NCBI GenBank assembly: GCA_004010275.1 | Contig: RBWT01000052.1 | Span: forward strand, 1 to 45,850 | Direction of reading: 5' to 3' | Length of the DNA: 45,850 bases | Source of the DNA: Streptomyces huasconensis | GTDB taxonomy: Bacteria > Actinomycetota > Actinomycetes > Streptomycetales > Streptomycetaceae | Shown: piece after piece, positions 38,764-45,850 of the stretch | Layout: every line of letters starts with the position of its first letter | Position numbering within the stretch: position 1 is the first letter of the stretch | Made by a program: the position numbers and the translations under genes | Notes under the pieces: model-generated | Seen by the model: only the letters and a program-made list of their open reading frames with translations | Database searches by the model: none | Told to the model about the DNA's origin: nothing

Positions 38764-39166
38764 GCGCTCACCTCCGCCGCCATGTGAGCCGCGCGCCGGC
38801 CGGGCCGGTTCGAACAACATGTGTACGCCGATGATTGTGCGGTGTGGTTCCAAAGGAGCTCCCCGGCGGTCTCGGTACGGACAGGTGCTCGGAAAACTGG
38901 GCCTGAGGGCCGTCCGTAACGGTGGCGCGGGGACGAATTCTCGGATGAAAGTTCGATCTCCGCAGAGAGCCTTGGAATGCCGGGGTGACAGGTCGTGATC
39001 TTGCGTTCGATTCACCCGCAAGGGGTGCACCACCCGATCCGGGGATTGCGGCGACAGGGGCCACCGGAGGTGCCGGGAACGCGACGTCGCCCCCGCGCGG
39101 ATGAGGGCGCGGAGGCGAGGAAGGGTGGGGCGGTGCGGAGGCGGCAGCCTCGGAACGGACGACCTG
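38764..39166. other. Intergenic region, ABC exporter / protease
   Basis: 403 bp. It holds the exporter's ribosome binding site and the palindrome GTTCGAAC (38808-38815). A weak hairpin CCGCGC...GCGCGG (39093-39112) may end the protease message. The AT-rich centre (38840-39010) looks like promoter DNA, but no clear -10/-35 pair or gene could be fixed. Confidence 0.45.
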
Positions 39167-39908
39167 TCAGACGCCCGCGACGCTCTGAATCCAGGAGCGG
39201 TACGCCGTCACGTTCGTGTACGCGGTCGTGGTCTGGCGGTCGCTGGTGGAGGCGACGCCGACCTGCACGCCGTTGGCCATCATCGGGCCGCCGGAGTCGC
39301 CGCCCGCGGTGATGCCGTCGCCGCGCCGGGCACAGATGGCCTGGCCCTGGTAGGCGTCACGGCAGCCGCCGGTCACGACGACGTTGGCGACCTTCAGGAG
39401 CCGGGACTGGCAGTTGATCTCCGAGCCGCACTGGGAGGTCGCACCCCAGCCGTACACCTGCACGGTCTGGTTCACCGACACGGAGCCCGGGTTGCCGAGA
39501 CGGGCGTAGGTGCCTGCCACGGAACGGTCGAGCTTGACCAGGGAGAGGTCCGAACCGGAGTGGTTGTAGACGTTGACGCCGTTGGCCAGCGTGCCGCCGG
39601 ACGTCTGGTCGAGGCTGCCGATGCGGAAGGAGAGGCCGCCGCCGCTGACGCAGTGCTTCGCGGTGAGAATCCACGTGGGGGCGATGATCGAGGCGCTGCA
39701 CGTCTGGCGGCCGTTGGAGAAGAGCCGGGCCGCCCAGGGCGCGTTGCCGGCGTAGCCGCCGCCGATGATCGGCTGGGGACCGTTGGTGGACGCCACGGCG
39801 GGGGCGTCGGCACGGGCGCCGGCCGCGCTCTGGGCGCTGCGTGGGGGCCAGCCCCAGTACGGCGAGTGCGGTGGCCGCGAGCGCGGGGACGAGTCTGGAT
39901 ATTCGCAC
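39167..39908 (-). CDS. Secreted trypsin-like serine protease (S1; one apparent frameshift)
   Basis: About 247 residues. GTG 39908 (RISRLVPALAATALAVLGLA) is chosen because GGAG lies nine bases upstream; ATG 39920 is in frame. The start encodes a signal peptide. A shift near 39838 lies before the propeptide. The mature part begins about PIIGGGYAGNAPWAARLF. The triad is visible: His in APTWILTAKHCVSGGG, Asp in HSGSDLSLVKLDRSV, Ser in ITAGGDSGGPMMANGVQVGV. Cysteines for disulfides are present (QTCSAS, QCGSEINCQS, GGCRDAY). It resembles Streptomyces griseus trypsin-type extracellular proteases. The specificity residue before GDSGGP is Gly (GGDSGG), where trypsin has Asp six residues before the Ser; here that Asp (RRGDGITAGGDSGG) is near, so tryptic specificity is possible but not proven. 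Confidence 0.9.
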
Positions 39909-39935
39909 GTTCGTCTCCATTGTGTGGGGATGAGA

Positions 39936-39953
39936 CGTCCTGTGATGAGGACG
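39936..39953 (-). promoter_or_regulatory. Small hairpin in the protease leader
   Basis: CGTCCT (39936-39941), six bases, AGGACG (39948-39953): perfect arms 28-45 bases upstream of the protease GTG. Confidence 0.4.
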
Positions 39954-39955
39954 AA

Positions 39956-39973
39956 ACTGCATAGCTATGCAGT
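39956..39973. promoter_or_regulatory. 18-bp perfect palindrome upstream of the protease
   Basis: ACTGCATAGCTATGCAGT is fully self-complementary, with no spacer, and AT-rich for this genome. It sits 48-65 bases upstream of the protease start, where a dimeric regulator could bind. Confidence 0.6.
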
Positions 39974-40390
39974 CGAAATGCACGCGCTGGAGGCGGGGTT
40001 GCTCGTGACGCGTGCATGCCATCGCTGGCTTGGGTGAATGTGGCAGAGGAGTTGTCGGCGGCGCAAGAGGCCGGCACCGGAATTCCGGCGCCTTGCCGGA
40101 TCGGGGAGTGTCTGGCGGTCATTTCGCAGCCAGCTGGCGGGAGTTCGCCGTCAATCGCCCGCTTCGTCAGGGTGGGTCAGGCTCTGTCGCCGACCCGGGC
40201 GCCCGGCATCGGCCGTCGGGCGGTGCGTGTGGGGGGCGCGAGGAAGGGGTGCGGAGGTCGGGCGTCGGCAGAGTGTGGCGTTCTGCGTAGGCTTGCGACC
40301 TCTCGCATGCTCAAACGGGCTGGTCCGAACCGGGACGGCGCACGGGCCGGCTCCCGGCAAAGGCAGGCAAGCCCCTTTCGCGACAGCTTG

Positions 40391-40414
40391 ATAGGCAAGT
40401 CGCTGCTTGCCTAT
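40391..40414. promoter_or_regulatory. ArsR operator candidate
   Basis: ATAGGCAAG (40391-40399), six bases, CTTGCCTAT (40406-40414): perfect 9-base arms ending nine bases before the arsR start. The position and symmetry are typical of autoregulated ArsR-family genes. Confidence 0.7.
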
Positions 40415-40423
40415 AGTGGAGCC

Positions 40424-40717
40424 ATGCCGGACGATGTCTTCAAGGCCCTGGCCGACCCCACCCGCCGAAAGATCCTGGACGAACTGACGGAGCGGAACGG
40501 CCAGAGCCTGTTCGAGATCTGCGCGCGGCTCGCGACCAGGCACGGCCTGGGATCGTCCCGTCAGGCGATCAGCCAGCACCTCGCCGTGCTGGAGTCCGCG
40601 GGTCTGATACGGACCCGTCGCGAGGGCCGCTGCAAATTCCACGACCTGACCACCGAACCGCTTGAGCGCATCGTCACCCGATGGCTCAACCCCGATGTAC
40701 GGGAGCCCGGAGAATGA
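40424..40717 (+). CDS. ArsR-family regulator
   Basis: 97 residues, intact, from ATG 40424 (MPDDVFKALADPTRRKILDE), with GGAG upstream. The wHTH is shown by FEICARLATRHGLGSSRQAI, SQHLAVLESAGLIRTRREGR and CKFHDLTTEPLERIV. There is no metal-binding ELCVC box, so it belongs to the non-metal group that often controls VOC or SRPBCC genes. Its stop overlaps the VOC start (ATGA). The perfect dyad over its promoter suggests autorepression of the two-gene operon. Confidence 0.93.
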   Translation: MPDDVFKALADPTRRKILDELTERNGQSLFEICARLATRHGLGSSRQAISQHLAVLESAGLIRTRREGRCKFHDLTTEPLERIVTRWLNPDVREPGE

Positions 40718-41100
40718 AAATCCACCTGTCGAGCGTCTGCGTCGACGATCAGGACAAGGCCCTGCGCTTCTACACGGACGTGCTGGGTTTCCACAAGAAG
40801 CACGAGATCCCCCTCGGCGAGCACCGGTGGCTGACCGTGGTCTCGCCGGACGACCCCGACGGCACGGAACTGGTGCTGGAGCCGGACGAGCACCCCGCCG
40901 TCAAGCCGTACAAGGAGGCGCTGGTCAAGGACGGCATCCCGGTCACCTCCTTCGCCGTGGACGACGTGCACGCGGAGTTCACCCGCCTGCGCGGCCTCGG
41001 CGTGCGGTTCACGCAGGAGCCGGTCGACATGGGGACGGTCACCACCGCGGTGCTCGACGACACCTGCGGCAACCTGATCCAGATCGCCCACACCAACTGA
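40714..41100 (+). CDS. VOC (glyoxalase/bleomycin-resistance-like) family protein
   Basis: 128 residues, intact, from ATG 40714 (MKIHLSSVCVDDQDKALRFY). Two beta-alpha-beta-beta-beta modules: TDVLGFHKKHEIPLGEHRWL with ELVLEPDEHP, and IPVTSFAVDDVHAEFTRLRG with TCGNLIQIAHTN. The first His, central Glu and late Gln are candidate metal ligands. Members are small lyases, dioxygenases or binding proteins. ATGA coupling to ArsR shows that they act as a unit. The substrate is unknown. Confidence 0.92.
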   Translation: MKIHLSSVCVDDQDKALRFYTDVLGFHKKHEIPLGEHRWLTVVSPDDPDGTELVLEPDEHPAVKPYKEALVKDGIPVTSFAVDDVHAEFTRLRGLGVRFTQEPVDMGTVTTAVLDDTCGNLIQIAHTN

Positions 41101-41214
41101 CGCCGCCGCGCCGGACCTGGGGCCGCAAGCCCAGGAGCCGACCCCATGTCCCTGCGCGCCACGGCCCCGTCCGTGAGGAATGCTGACCGCACGAGACGAC
41201 CGACGAGGGGTGGC

Positions 41215-42466
41215 ATGCACGACGCGGAGATCGCCATCGTGGGCGCCGGAGCGGCCGGGCTGTCCCTGGCCCACCGGCTCTGCGCCGCCCCTCCCGGACG
41301 TACCTGCCCCTCGATCGCCCTCATCGACGCCCCACCGGGCCCCGCCCGGCCACCGGAGCGGACCTGGTGCTTCTGGGAGGAGCGCGACGGCGAGTTCGAC
41401 GCGGCGCTGTCCGGTGCCTGGGACACCCTGCGCGTGCGCGCCCCCGACGGGACAGCCGTGGTCGGCTCCCCGGCCCCGCTGCGCTACAAGATGCTCCGCT
41501 CCGGCTCCTTCGGGGACCTGGTCACGGCGCGCCTGGACCGCGAGCCGCGTGTGCGGCGCCTGGAGGCCGAGGTCATCGACGTACGCGACCTGCCCGGCGG
41601 GGCCGAGGTGCGCGGCGTCACCGCTCAGGGCAACTCGTTGACACTGCGCGCCAGATGGGTGTTCGATTCACGCCCGCTCCGCACGCTGCCCCCCGCCCGG
41701 ACCACCCTCCTCCAGCACTTCCGCGGCTGGTTCCTCCACACGGACCGCCCCGTCTTCGAACCGCGCCTCGCGGACCTGATGGACTTCCGCACCCCCCAGC
41801 CCGTACACGGTCTCTCCTTCGCGTACGTACTGCCCACGACCCCGTACGACGCCCTCGTCGAGTACACGGAGTTCTCCCGCGCCACCCTCGACGAGCACAC
41901 GTACGACGCGGCGCTGCGCGCCCACGTGACGCACCGGCTCGGCGCCGGCCGCTTCGAGGTGGTCCGCGTCGAGCAGGGCGTCATCCCCATGACCGACGCG
42001 CGCTTCCCCCGCCGGGCCGGCCGCTCGGTCTTCCGCATCGGAACCGCCGGCGGGGCGACCCGGCCCTCGACCGGCTACACCTTCGCGACGGTGCAGCGGC
42101 AGGCGCGCGCCATCGCGAGCGCGTACCACCGGGGCCGAACACCCGTGCCTCCGCCGGCCCACGCGCGCCGCGCCCTGGCGATGGACGCCGTCATGCTCCG
42201 CGCCCTGGACGCCGGGCGCGTGGACGGAGCGGCGTTCTTCACCGGCCTCTTCCGCACGGTCCCGATGGAACGGCTGCTGCGGTTCCTCGAGGCGCACCCG
42301 CTGGCACGAGGACTTCAGGGTCGGCCTGCGCACCCCCGTCCGCCCCATGCTCCGCACCGTCGCGGAACTGCCCCTGCTGCCCCGAGCCGCCCGGCTGCCG
42401 AGGCACACCACCACCGCACCGCCGGGCGCCGCGACCGGCGACGAACGGAAAGAGACGCCGAGATGA
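41215..42466 (+). CDS. crtY: Lycopene beta-cyclase, CrtY type (one apparent frameshift)
   Basis: About 417 residues from ATG 41215 (HDAEIAIVGAGAAGLSLAHR), with AGGGG upstream. The FAD/NAD-binding GAGAAG fold is followed by the CrtY marker RTWCFWEERDGEFDA, LLQHFRGWFLHTDRPVF, FAYVLPTTPYDALVEYTEFS and FRIGTAGGATRPSTGYTFAT. After a shift near 42300 comes WHEDFRVGLRTPVRPML, and the protein ends DERKETPR. It cyclises lycopene ends to beta-rings. TGA 42464-42466 overlaps the crtT start (ATGA). It is first of a three-gene unit in the order crtY-crtT-crtU known from Streptomyces isorenieratene clusters. Confidence 0.93.
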
Positions 42467-43181
42467 CGCTGCTGCGCGACGAAACCCTCTCCGCCGCCTT
42501 CAACCACGCAGCTCGCACCTACGACCGCCTGGTGGCCGCCAACCCCGGCTACCACGCCCACCTCCGGCGCTCCGCCCGGCGCCTGGGACTCCCGGACGGC
42601 GGCGCCGGCTGCGCGTCCTCGACCTCGGCTGCGGCACGGGGGCGTCCACCGCCGCCCTCCTGCGCGCGGCACCCCTGGCCGAGATCGTCGCCGTGGACGC
42701 CTCGCGCGGCATGCTCGACCGGGCCGAAGCCAAGCGGTGGCCCCCCGGAGTGCGCTTCGTCCACGCGGCCGCCGAGAGCCTGGACCGGGCCGGGGTGGAG
42801 GGACCCTTCGACGCGGTCTTCGCGGCGTACCTCTTCCGCAACCTCGCCGACCCGGACGCCGTCCTGGCCGCCGCGCGGGAACTCCTCGCCCCACGCGGCC
42901 GGTTGGGCGTACACGAGTACACGCTCAGCGGCCGGACACGCGACCGCGCCGTGTGGACCGCCGTCTGCAACGGCGTGGTGCTGCCCGCCGGCACACTGAC
43001 CGGCGACCGTCGCCTCTACCGGCACCTGTTCCGCAGCGTCGTCGACTTCGACACGGCGGCCGCCTTCGCCGCGCGGGTCCGGCGCGCGGGCTTCCGCGAC
43101 GTGCGCGTCCTGCCGATGCCCGGCTGGCAGACCGGCATCGCGCACACCGTGACCGCCTCGGCCCCGGACACCGGGCGATGA
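42463..43181 (+). CDS. crtT: Carotenoid-cluster SAM methyltransferase (one apparent frameshift)
   Basis: About 240 residues from ATG 42463 (MTLLRDETLSAAFNHAARTY). A UbiE-like class I methyltransferase. After a shift near 42610 the SAM motif is LRVLDLGCGTGASTAALLRA, with EIVAVDASRGMLDRAEAKRW and AYLFRNLADPDAVLAAAREL following. The FRNL block resembles UbiE/menaquinone methyltransferases. It is ATGA-coupled to crtY upstream and crtU downstream. In Streptomyces crt clusters this gene is called crtT; its exact substrate is not settled. Confidence 0.88.
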
Positions 43182-44739
43182 ACGGACACGCGAGCGCCCC
43201 TGCCAGCCGCCACGGGCGGGACCGGCGCGCCCACGTCGTCCACGGCCCGCAAGGCGCGCCGCGCGTCAGCGGCACCGCGCCCCGCGTCGCCGTCATCGGC
43301 GGTGGCATCGCGGGTCTCGCCGCCGCGACCGCGCTGGCGGAGCGCGGCGTCCACGTGACGGTGTACGAGCGGGAACACCAACTCGGAGGCCGGCTCAGGG
43401 GCTGGCCCGAGGAACTCGCCGACGGCTCCACCATCACCATGAGCCGCGGCTTCCACGCCTTCTTCCGCCAGTACTACAACCTGCGCGGCCTCCTGCGCCG
43501 CACCGACCCCGCCCTGCGCACGCTGCGCGGCCTGCCCGACTACCCGCTGCGGCACAGCGGCGGCCTCCAGGACGGCTTCGCGCGGGTGCCGCGCACCCCA
43601 CCGTGGAGCGCCCTCGGGTTCGCCGCCCTCAGCCCCACGTTCGGCGTGGGCGCGACCTGACGCGCATGAACGCCCGCGCCGCGCTGCCCCTGCTGGACGT
43701 ACGCGTGCCCGACATCTACCGGCGGCTCGACCACCTCAGCGCCTGGGAGTTCCTGGAGCGCATCCGCTTTCCCCGGGCGGCCCACCACTTGGCGTTCGAG
43801 GTGTTCTCCCGCAGCTTCTTCGCCGACCCGCGCCACCTCTCCGCGGCCGAACTCGCCCTGATGTTCCACATCTACTTCCTCGGGTCGAGTGAGGGCCTGC
43901 TGTCCGACGTGCCGGCGAGAACCGTTCCCCGCCGCGCTGTGGGAGCCGCTCGCCCGCTATCTCACCGGGCACGGGGCCGGCCTCCGTACCGGCCGGGCCG
44001 TCGAGCACGTGGAGCCCGCGCGGCGAGGCGGCTTCCACGTCGTCACCGGGGACGGCCGAGAGCGATCGACGCGGTCGTCCTCGCCTGGACGTCAACGGCC
44101 TCCGGCACGTCGTGGGGCAGTCGCCGCGGTTCGTCGACGACGCCGCGTGGCGGGCGCGGATCATGGGCCTCGGCACCGCGCCGCCCTTCCTCGTCTCCCG
44201 GCTCTGGCTCGACCGCCGTGTGGCCCCCGACCGGCCCGGCTTCCTGGGAACCAGCGGGTACGGCGCCCTGGACAATGTCAGCGTCCTGGAGCGCTGGGAG
44301 GGCGAGGCGGCCCGCTGGTCGGCCCGCACCGGCGGCTCGGCTCGTCGAACTGCACGCGTACGCCGTCGACCCGGCCGCGGACCGGGCGGCGGAGCAGCGA
44401 GGCCTGCTGGCCCAACTGCACCGGCTCTACCCGGAGACCCGCGACGCCCGGATCGTCGACGCTCGTCACGCGTGGCACGCCGACTGCCCGCTCTTCCCCG
44501 TCGGCGGCCACCGGAACAGGCCGACGGTACGGACGCCGGACCCGGCCGTCACCGTGGCGGGCGTCATCGTGCGCAGTGACCTCCCGGTCGCGTTGATGGA
44601 GCGGGCGGCGACGACGGGGTTCCTCGCGGCGAACGCCCTGCTCGAACGCTGGGGTCTGCGGGGGCAGACGCTGTGGACCGTGCCGGTCAGGGGCAGGACG
44701 GCGGCCCTGCGCTCGCTGAACCGGCTGGTCGGCGACTGA
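43178..44739 (+). CDS. crtU: Carotenoid desaturase/methyltransferase CrtU-like (four or more apparent frameshifts)
   Basis: About 520 residues from ATG 43178 (MNGHASAPASRHGRDRRAHV). The dinucleotide-binding site is VAVIGGGIAGLAAATALAER with VYEREHQLGGRLRGWPEEL. FHAFFRQYYNLRGLLRRTD then follows. After shifts near 43655, 43915, 44075 and 44335 come HLAFEVFSRSFFADPRHLSA, FLVSRLWLDRRVAPDRPGFL, LVELHAYAVDPAADRAAEQR and RGQTLWTVPVRGRTAALRS. This fits the phytoene-desaturase-like CrtU that turns beta-rings into aromatic chi-rings in isorenieratene synthesis. ATGA-coupled to crtT. It converges on the DUF5914 gene with a hairpin over both stops. Confidence 0.88.
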
Positions 44740-44766
44740 ACCTGCCGGTGCCCCGCGCGGGTTCAG
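44736..44766. terminator. Inverted repeat over the crtU and DUF5914 stop codons
   Basis: CTGAACC (44736-44742, containing the crtU TGA) pairs perfectly with GGTTCAG (44760-44766, containing the opposite stop). A bidirectional terminator is inferred. Confidence 0.45.
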
Positions 44767-45774
44767 CCCGGGAACCGCCCGCTGGTCCGCAGCGCCCAGC
44801 GCCTCTCGGCGTACGCGATGTCATCACGCCACAGCCGCCCGGCCGCCGCCCGCATCAGCGGCCGCAGCACCGGCGCCGCCGACCGCGGCGACCGCGAACC
44901 CCCGCCGTCCGGAAGCGGCCACCACCGCCTCGGTCACGGCGGTACGCGGCCGCCCCGCCGCGTCCGGCGCCAGTGGCGTGGCATGGGTCTCCACGACGGA
45001 ACCCGCGCCCTCGCCCTCGGCGCTGCGCATGACGACGGTGCGGGGCCCCGGGGCCGTGAAGACCGCCCGGACCGGCACCACCACCCGCCCGGCCACCTTG
45101 AAGGAGACGTCCACCGTGAAACGGTCGTCGGCGTCCCCAGGGCCCGGCTGCTCCACCACCCGCAGATCCACGAACGAGTACGGATGGAACCAGGCACCGT
45201 GCCAGGGGTCCAGCGGTTGGCGACGACGTCCTCGGGCTCGCACCGCCCGGTCACCGAGGAGACCGGCGACACGCTCTCGGCGGGCCGCGGGCGCACGGGC
45301 ACCACGGGCCGCTCCAGGGGCTCCTCGCCGCCCACCGCGTCCAGCCGGACCCAGGCAAGCACCCCGTCGTCGTGGGCCGGATACGGTTCCCAGCCCGCGC
45401 GCGCCGAGCCGTCGAGGGCGAGTCCGTGCCAGTGGCAGACGAGGGTGCCGCACCGCACCGGGCTGTCCCGCAAAGGCGCCCCGAGATGAGGACAGACACC
45501 GGGACCGGCCCGCAACGCCCCCGCCGCGTCGCGCCACGCGACGACCTCCGTGCCGGCCACCGTCAGACCGAGCGGGCGTTCGGCCGTGACATCGCGACTG
45601 CCACCCAGCACGTACCAGTTGCCCGACGGACGGGCCTGGGCCCGCTTGAGCGCCGCCGCGATCACCGGCGGGCCTCGCCTCCCGCCAGGTGGGGCGCTGC
45701 CGCTCCCAGGGGACGGGGCGGCGGCGCAGCCGCAGCGGGAAGCGACCGGTGCCCGGCAGGCCTCCGGTGCTCAC
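44763..45774 (-). CDS. Rieske [2Fe-2S] protein with DUF5914-like C-terminus (three apparent frameshifts)
   Basis: About 337 residues from GTG 45774 (STGGLPGTGRFPLRLRRRPV), with AAGGAGA upstream. After a shift near 45668: AAALKRAQARPSGNWYVLGG. The Rieske cluster is PGVCPHLGAPL with TLVCHWHGLALDG (CxH, CxxH). After shifts near 45210 and 44870 the C-terminal domain reads WHGAWFHPYSFVDLRVVEQ, VVVPVRAVFTAPGPRTVVMR and AYAERRWALRTSGRFPG. From memory such Rieske/DUF5914 proteins sit in actinobacterial carotenoid clusters. A role in ring oxidation is inference; no catalytic iron domain like that of the gene at 27543 is visible. Confidence 0.83.
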
Positions 45775-45850
45775 ACGGTCTCCTTCCTGGGCCGGCGGGA
45801 TTCGCTCGGCCTCTTCCAGCAGCGGCCCACGCAGGGCTGGGGCGATGAGC
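45775..45850 (-). other. Possible 3' end of an upstream minus-strand gene
   Basis: On the minus strand this stretch reads LIAPALRGPLLEEAERIPPA with good codon bias, up to the DUF5914 start. A neighbouring frame ends in TGA overlapping that GTG. It may be the end of the next crt gene (crtV or crtB by known cluster order), but too little is present to identify it. Confidence 0.3.

Larger units (their letters stand above)
39909..40390. other. Protease / ArsR divergent intergenic region
   Basis: 482 bp with below-average GC near the protease end. Besides the two dyads listed separately, nothing reads as a gene: the longest frames (about 40016-40300) have poor codon bias and no ribosome binding site. 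Confidence 0.45.

Noticed and set aside
38764..39033. RiPP precursor peptide beside the ABC exporter
   Set aside because: The only good short frame runs in frame into the exporter itself. No Cys/Ser/Thr-rich core or leader motif and no modification enzyme nearby.
40016..40300. Plus-strand frame upstream of arsR
   Set aside because: Poor third-position GC bias, no ribosome binding site and no domain; the true arsR start with its GGAG site and dyad is at 40424.

Overview
The window is about 46 kb of very GC-rich DNA with strongly GC-biased third codon positions, frequent GTG starts and many 4-base start/stop overlaps. It reads as chromosome of a Streptomyces or close relative. The gene families agree: F420-type luciferase-like oxidoreductase, SepF-like protein, ECF41 sigma factor, truncated LAL-type regulator, several AraC regulators, cydABCD, DIP1984 family, a crtY-crtT-crtU carotenoid block and a Rieske/DUF5914 protein. 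No transposase, integrase, CRISPR array, rRNA or complete tRNA was seen.

Layout. (1) 1-5.3 kb: membrane-anchored zinc-ribbon/discoidin-like protein (5' end outside the window), LLM oxidoreductase, a 44-aa small protein, a DUF6099-like protein, an overlapping MazG-like/AAA ATPase pair, and a SepF-like protein. (2) 5.5-11.6 kb: corrin-ring genes of cobalamin synthesis in alternating units: cobL-cobM (+), cbiD (-), cobK (+), cobH-cobIJ (-). (3) 11.6-20.3 kb: a regulator-rich stretch with a truncated LAL ATPase, three AraC proteins and a MocR-type regulator, interleaved with a LysE exporter and an HSL-type esterase. (4) 20.3-27.5 kb: two AhpD-like proteins, an inositol-monophosphatase-like protein lacking metal ligands, a UvrA paralogue with a decayed copy of its own tail behind it, an SRPBCC protein coupled to an ECF41 sigma factor, and a GNAT acetyltransferase. 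(5) 27.5-36 kb: a Rieske oxygenase, cydA-cydB-cydD-cydC and a LysR regulator. (6) 36-41.1 kb: a DIP1984 protein, an orphan ABC exporter, a secreted trypsin-like protease and an ArsR-VOC pair. (7) 41.2 kb to the end: carotenoid genes crtY-crtT-crtU facing a Rieske/DUF5914 gene.

How the parts fit. The cob genes supply several consecutive corrin-ring steps, but CobG and the cobaltochelatase are not here. The crt genes cyclise lycopene and modify the end groups, as in isorenieratene-type clusters. The ECF41 sigma gene carries a matching promoter in front of itself, and a second one lies in front of the AhpD-like gene 5 kb away, which suggests a small redox regulon.

Quality caveat. More than half of the genes are interrupted by one or more apparent frameshifts, including essential-looking pathway genes. 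Protein similarity continues smoothly in another frame, so these are best read as sequencing or assembly indels. Such genes are given as one span from the true start to the true stop, with the shift positions stated.
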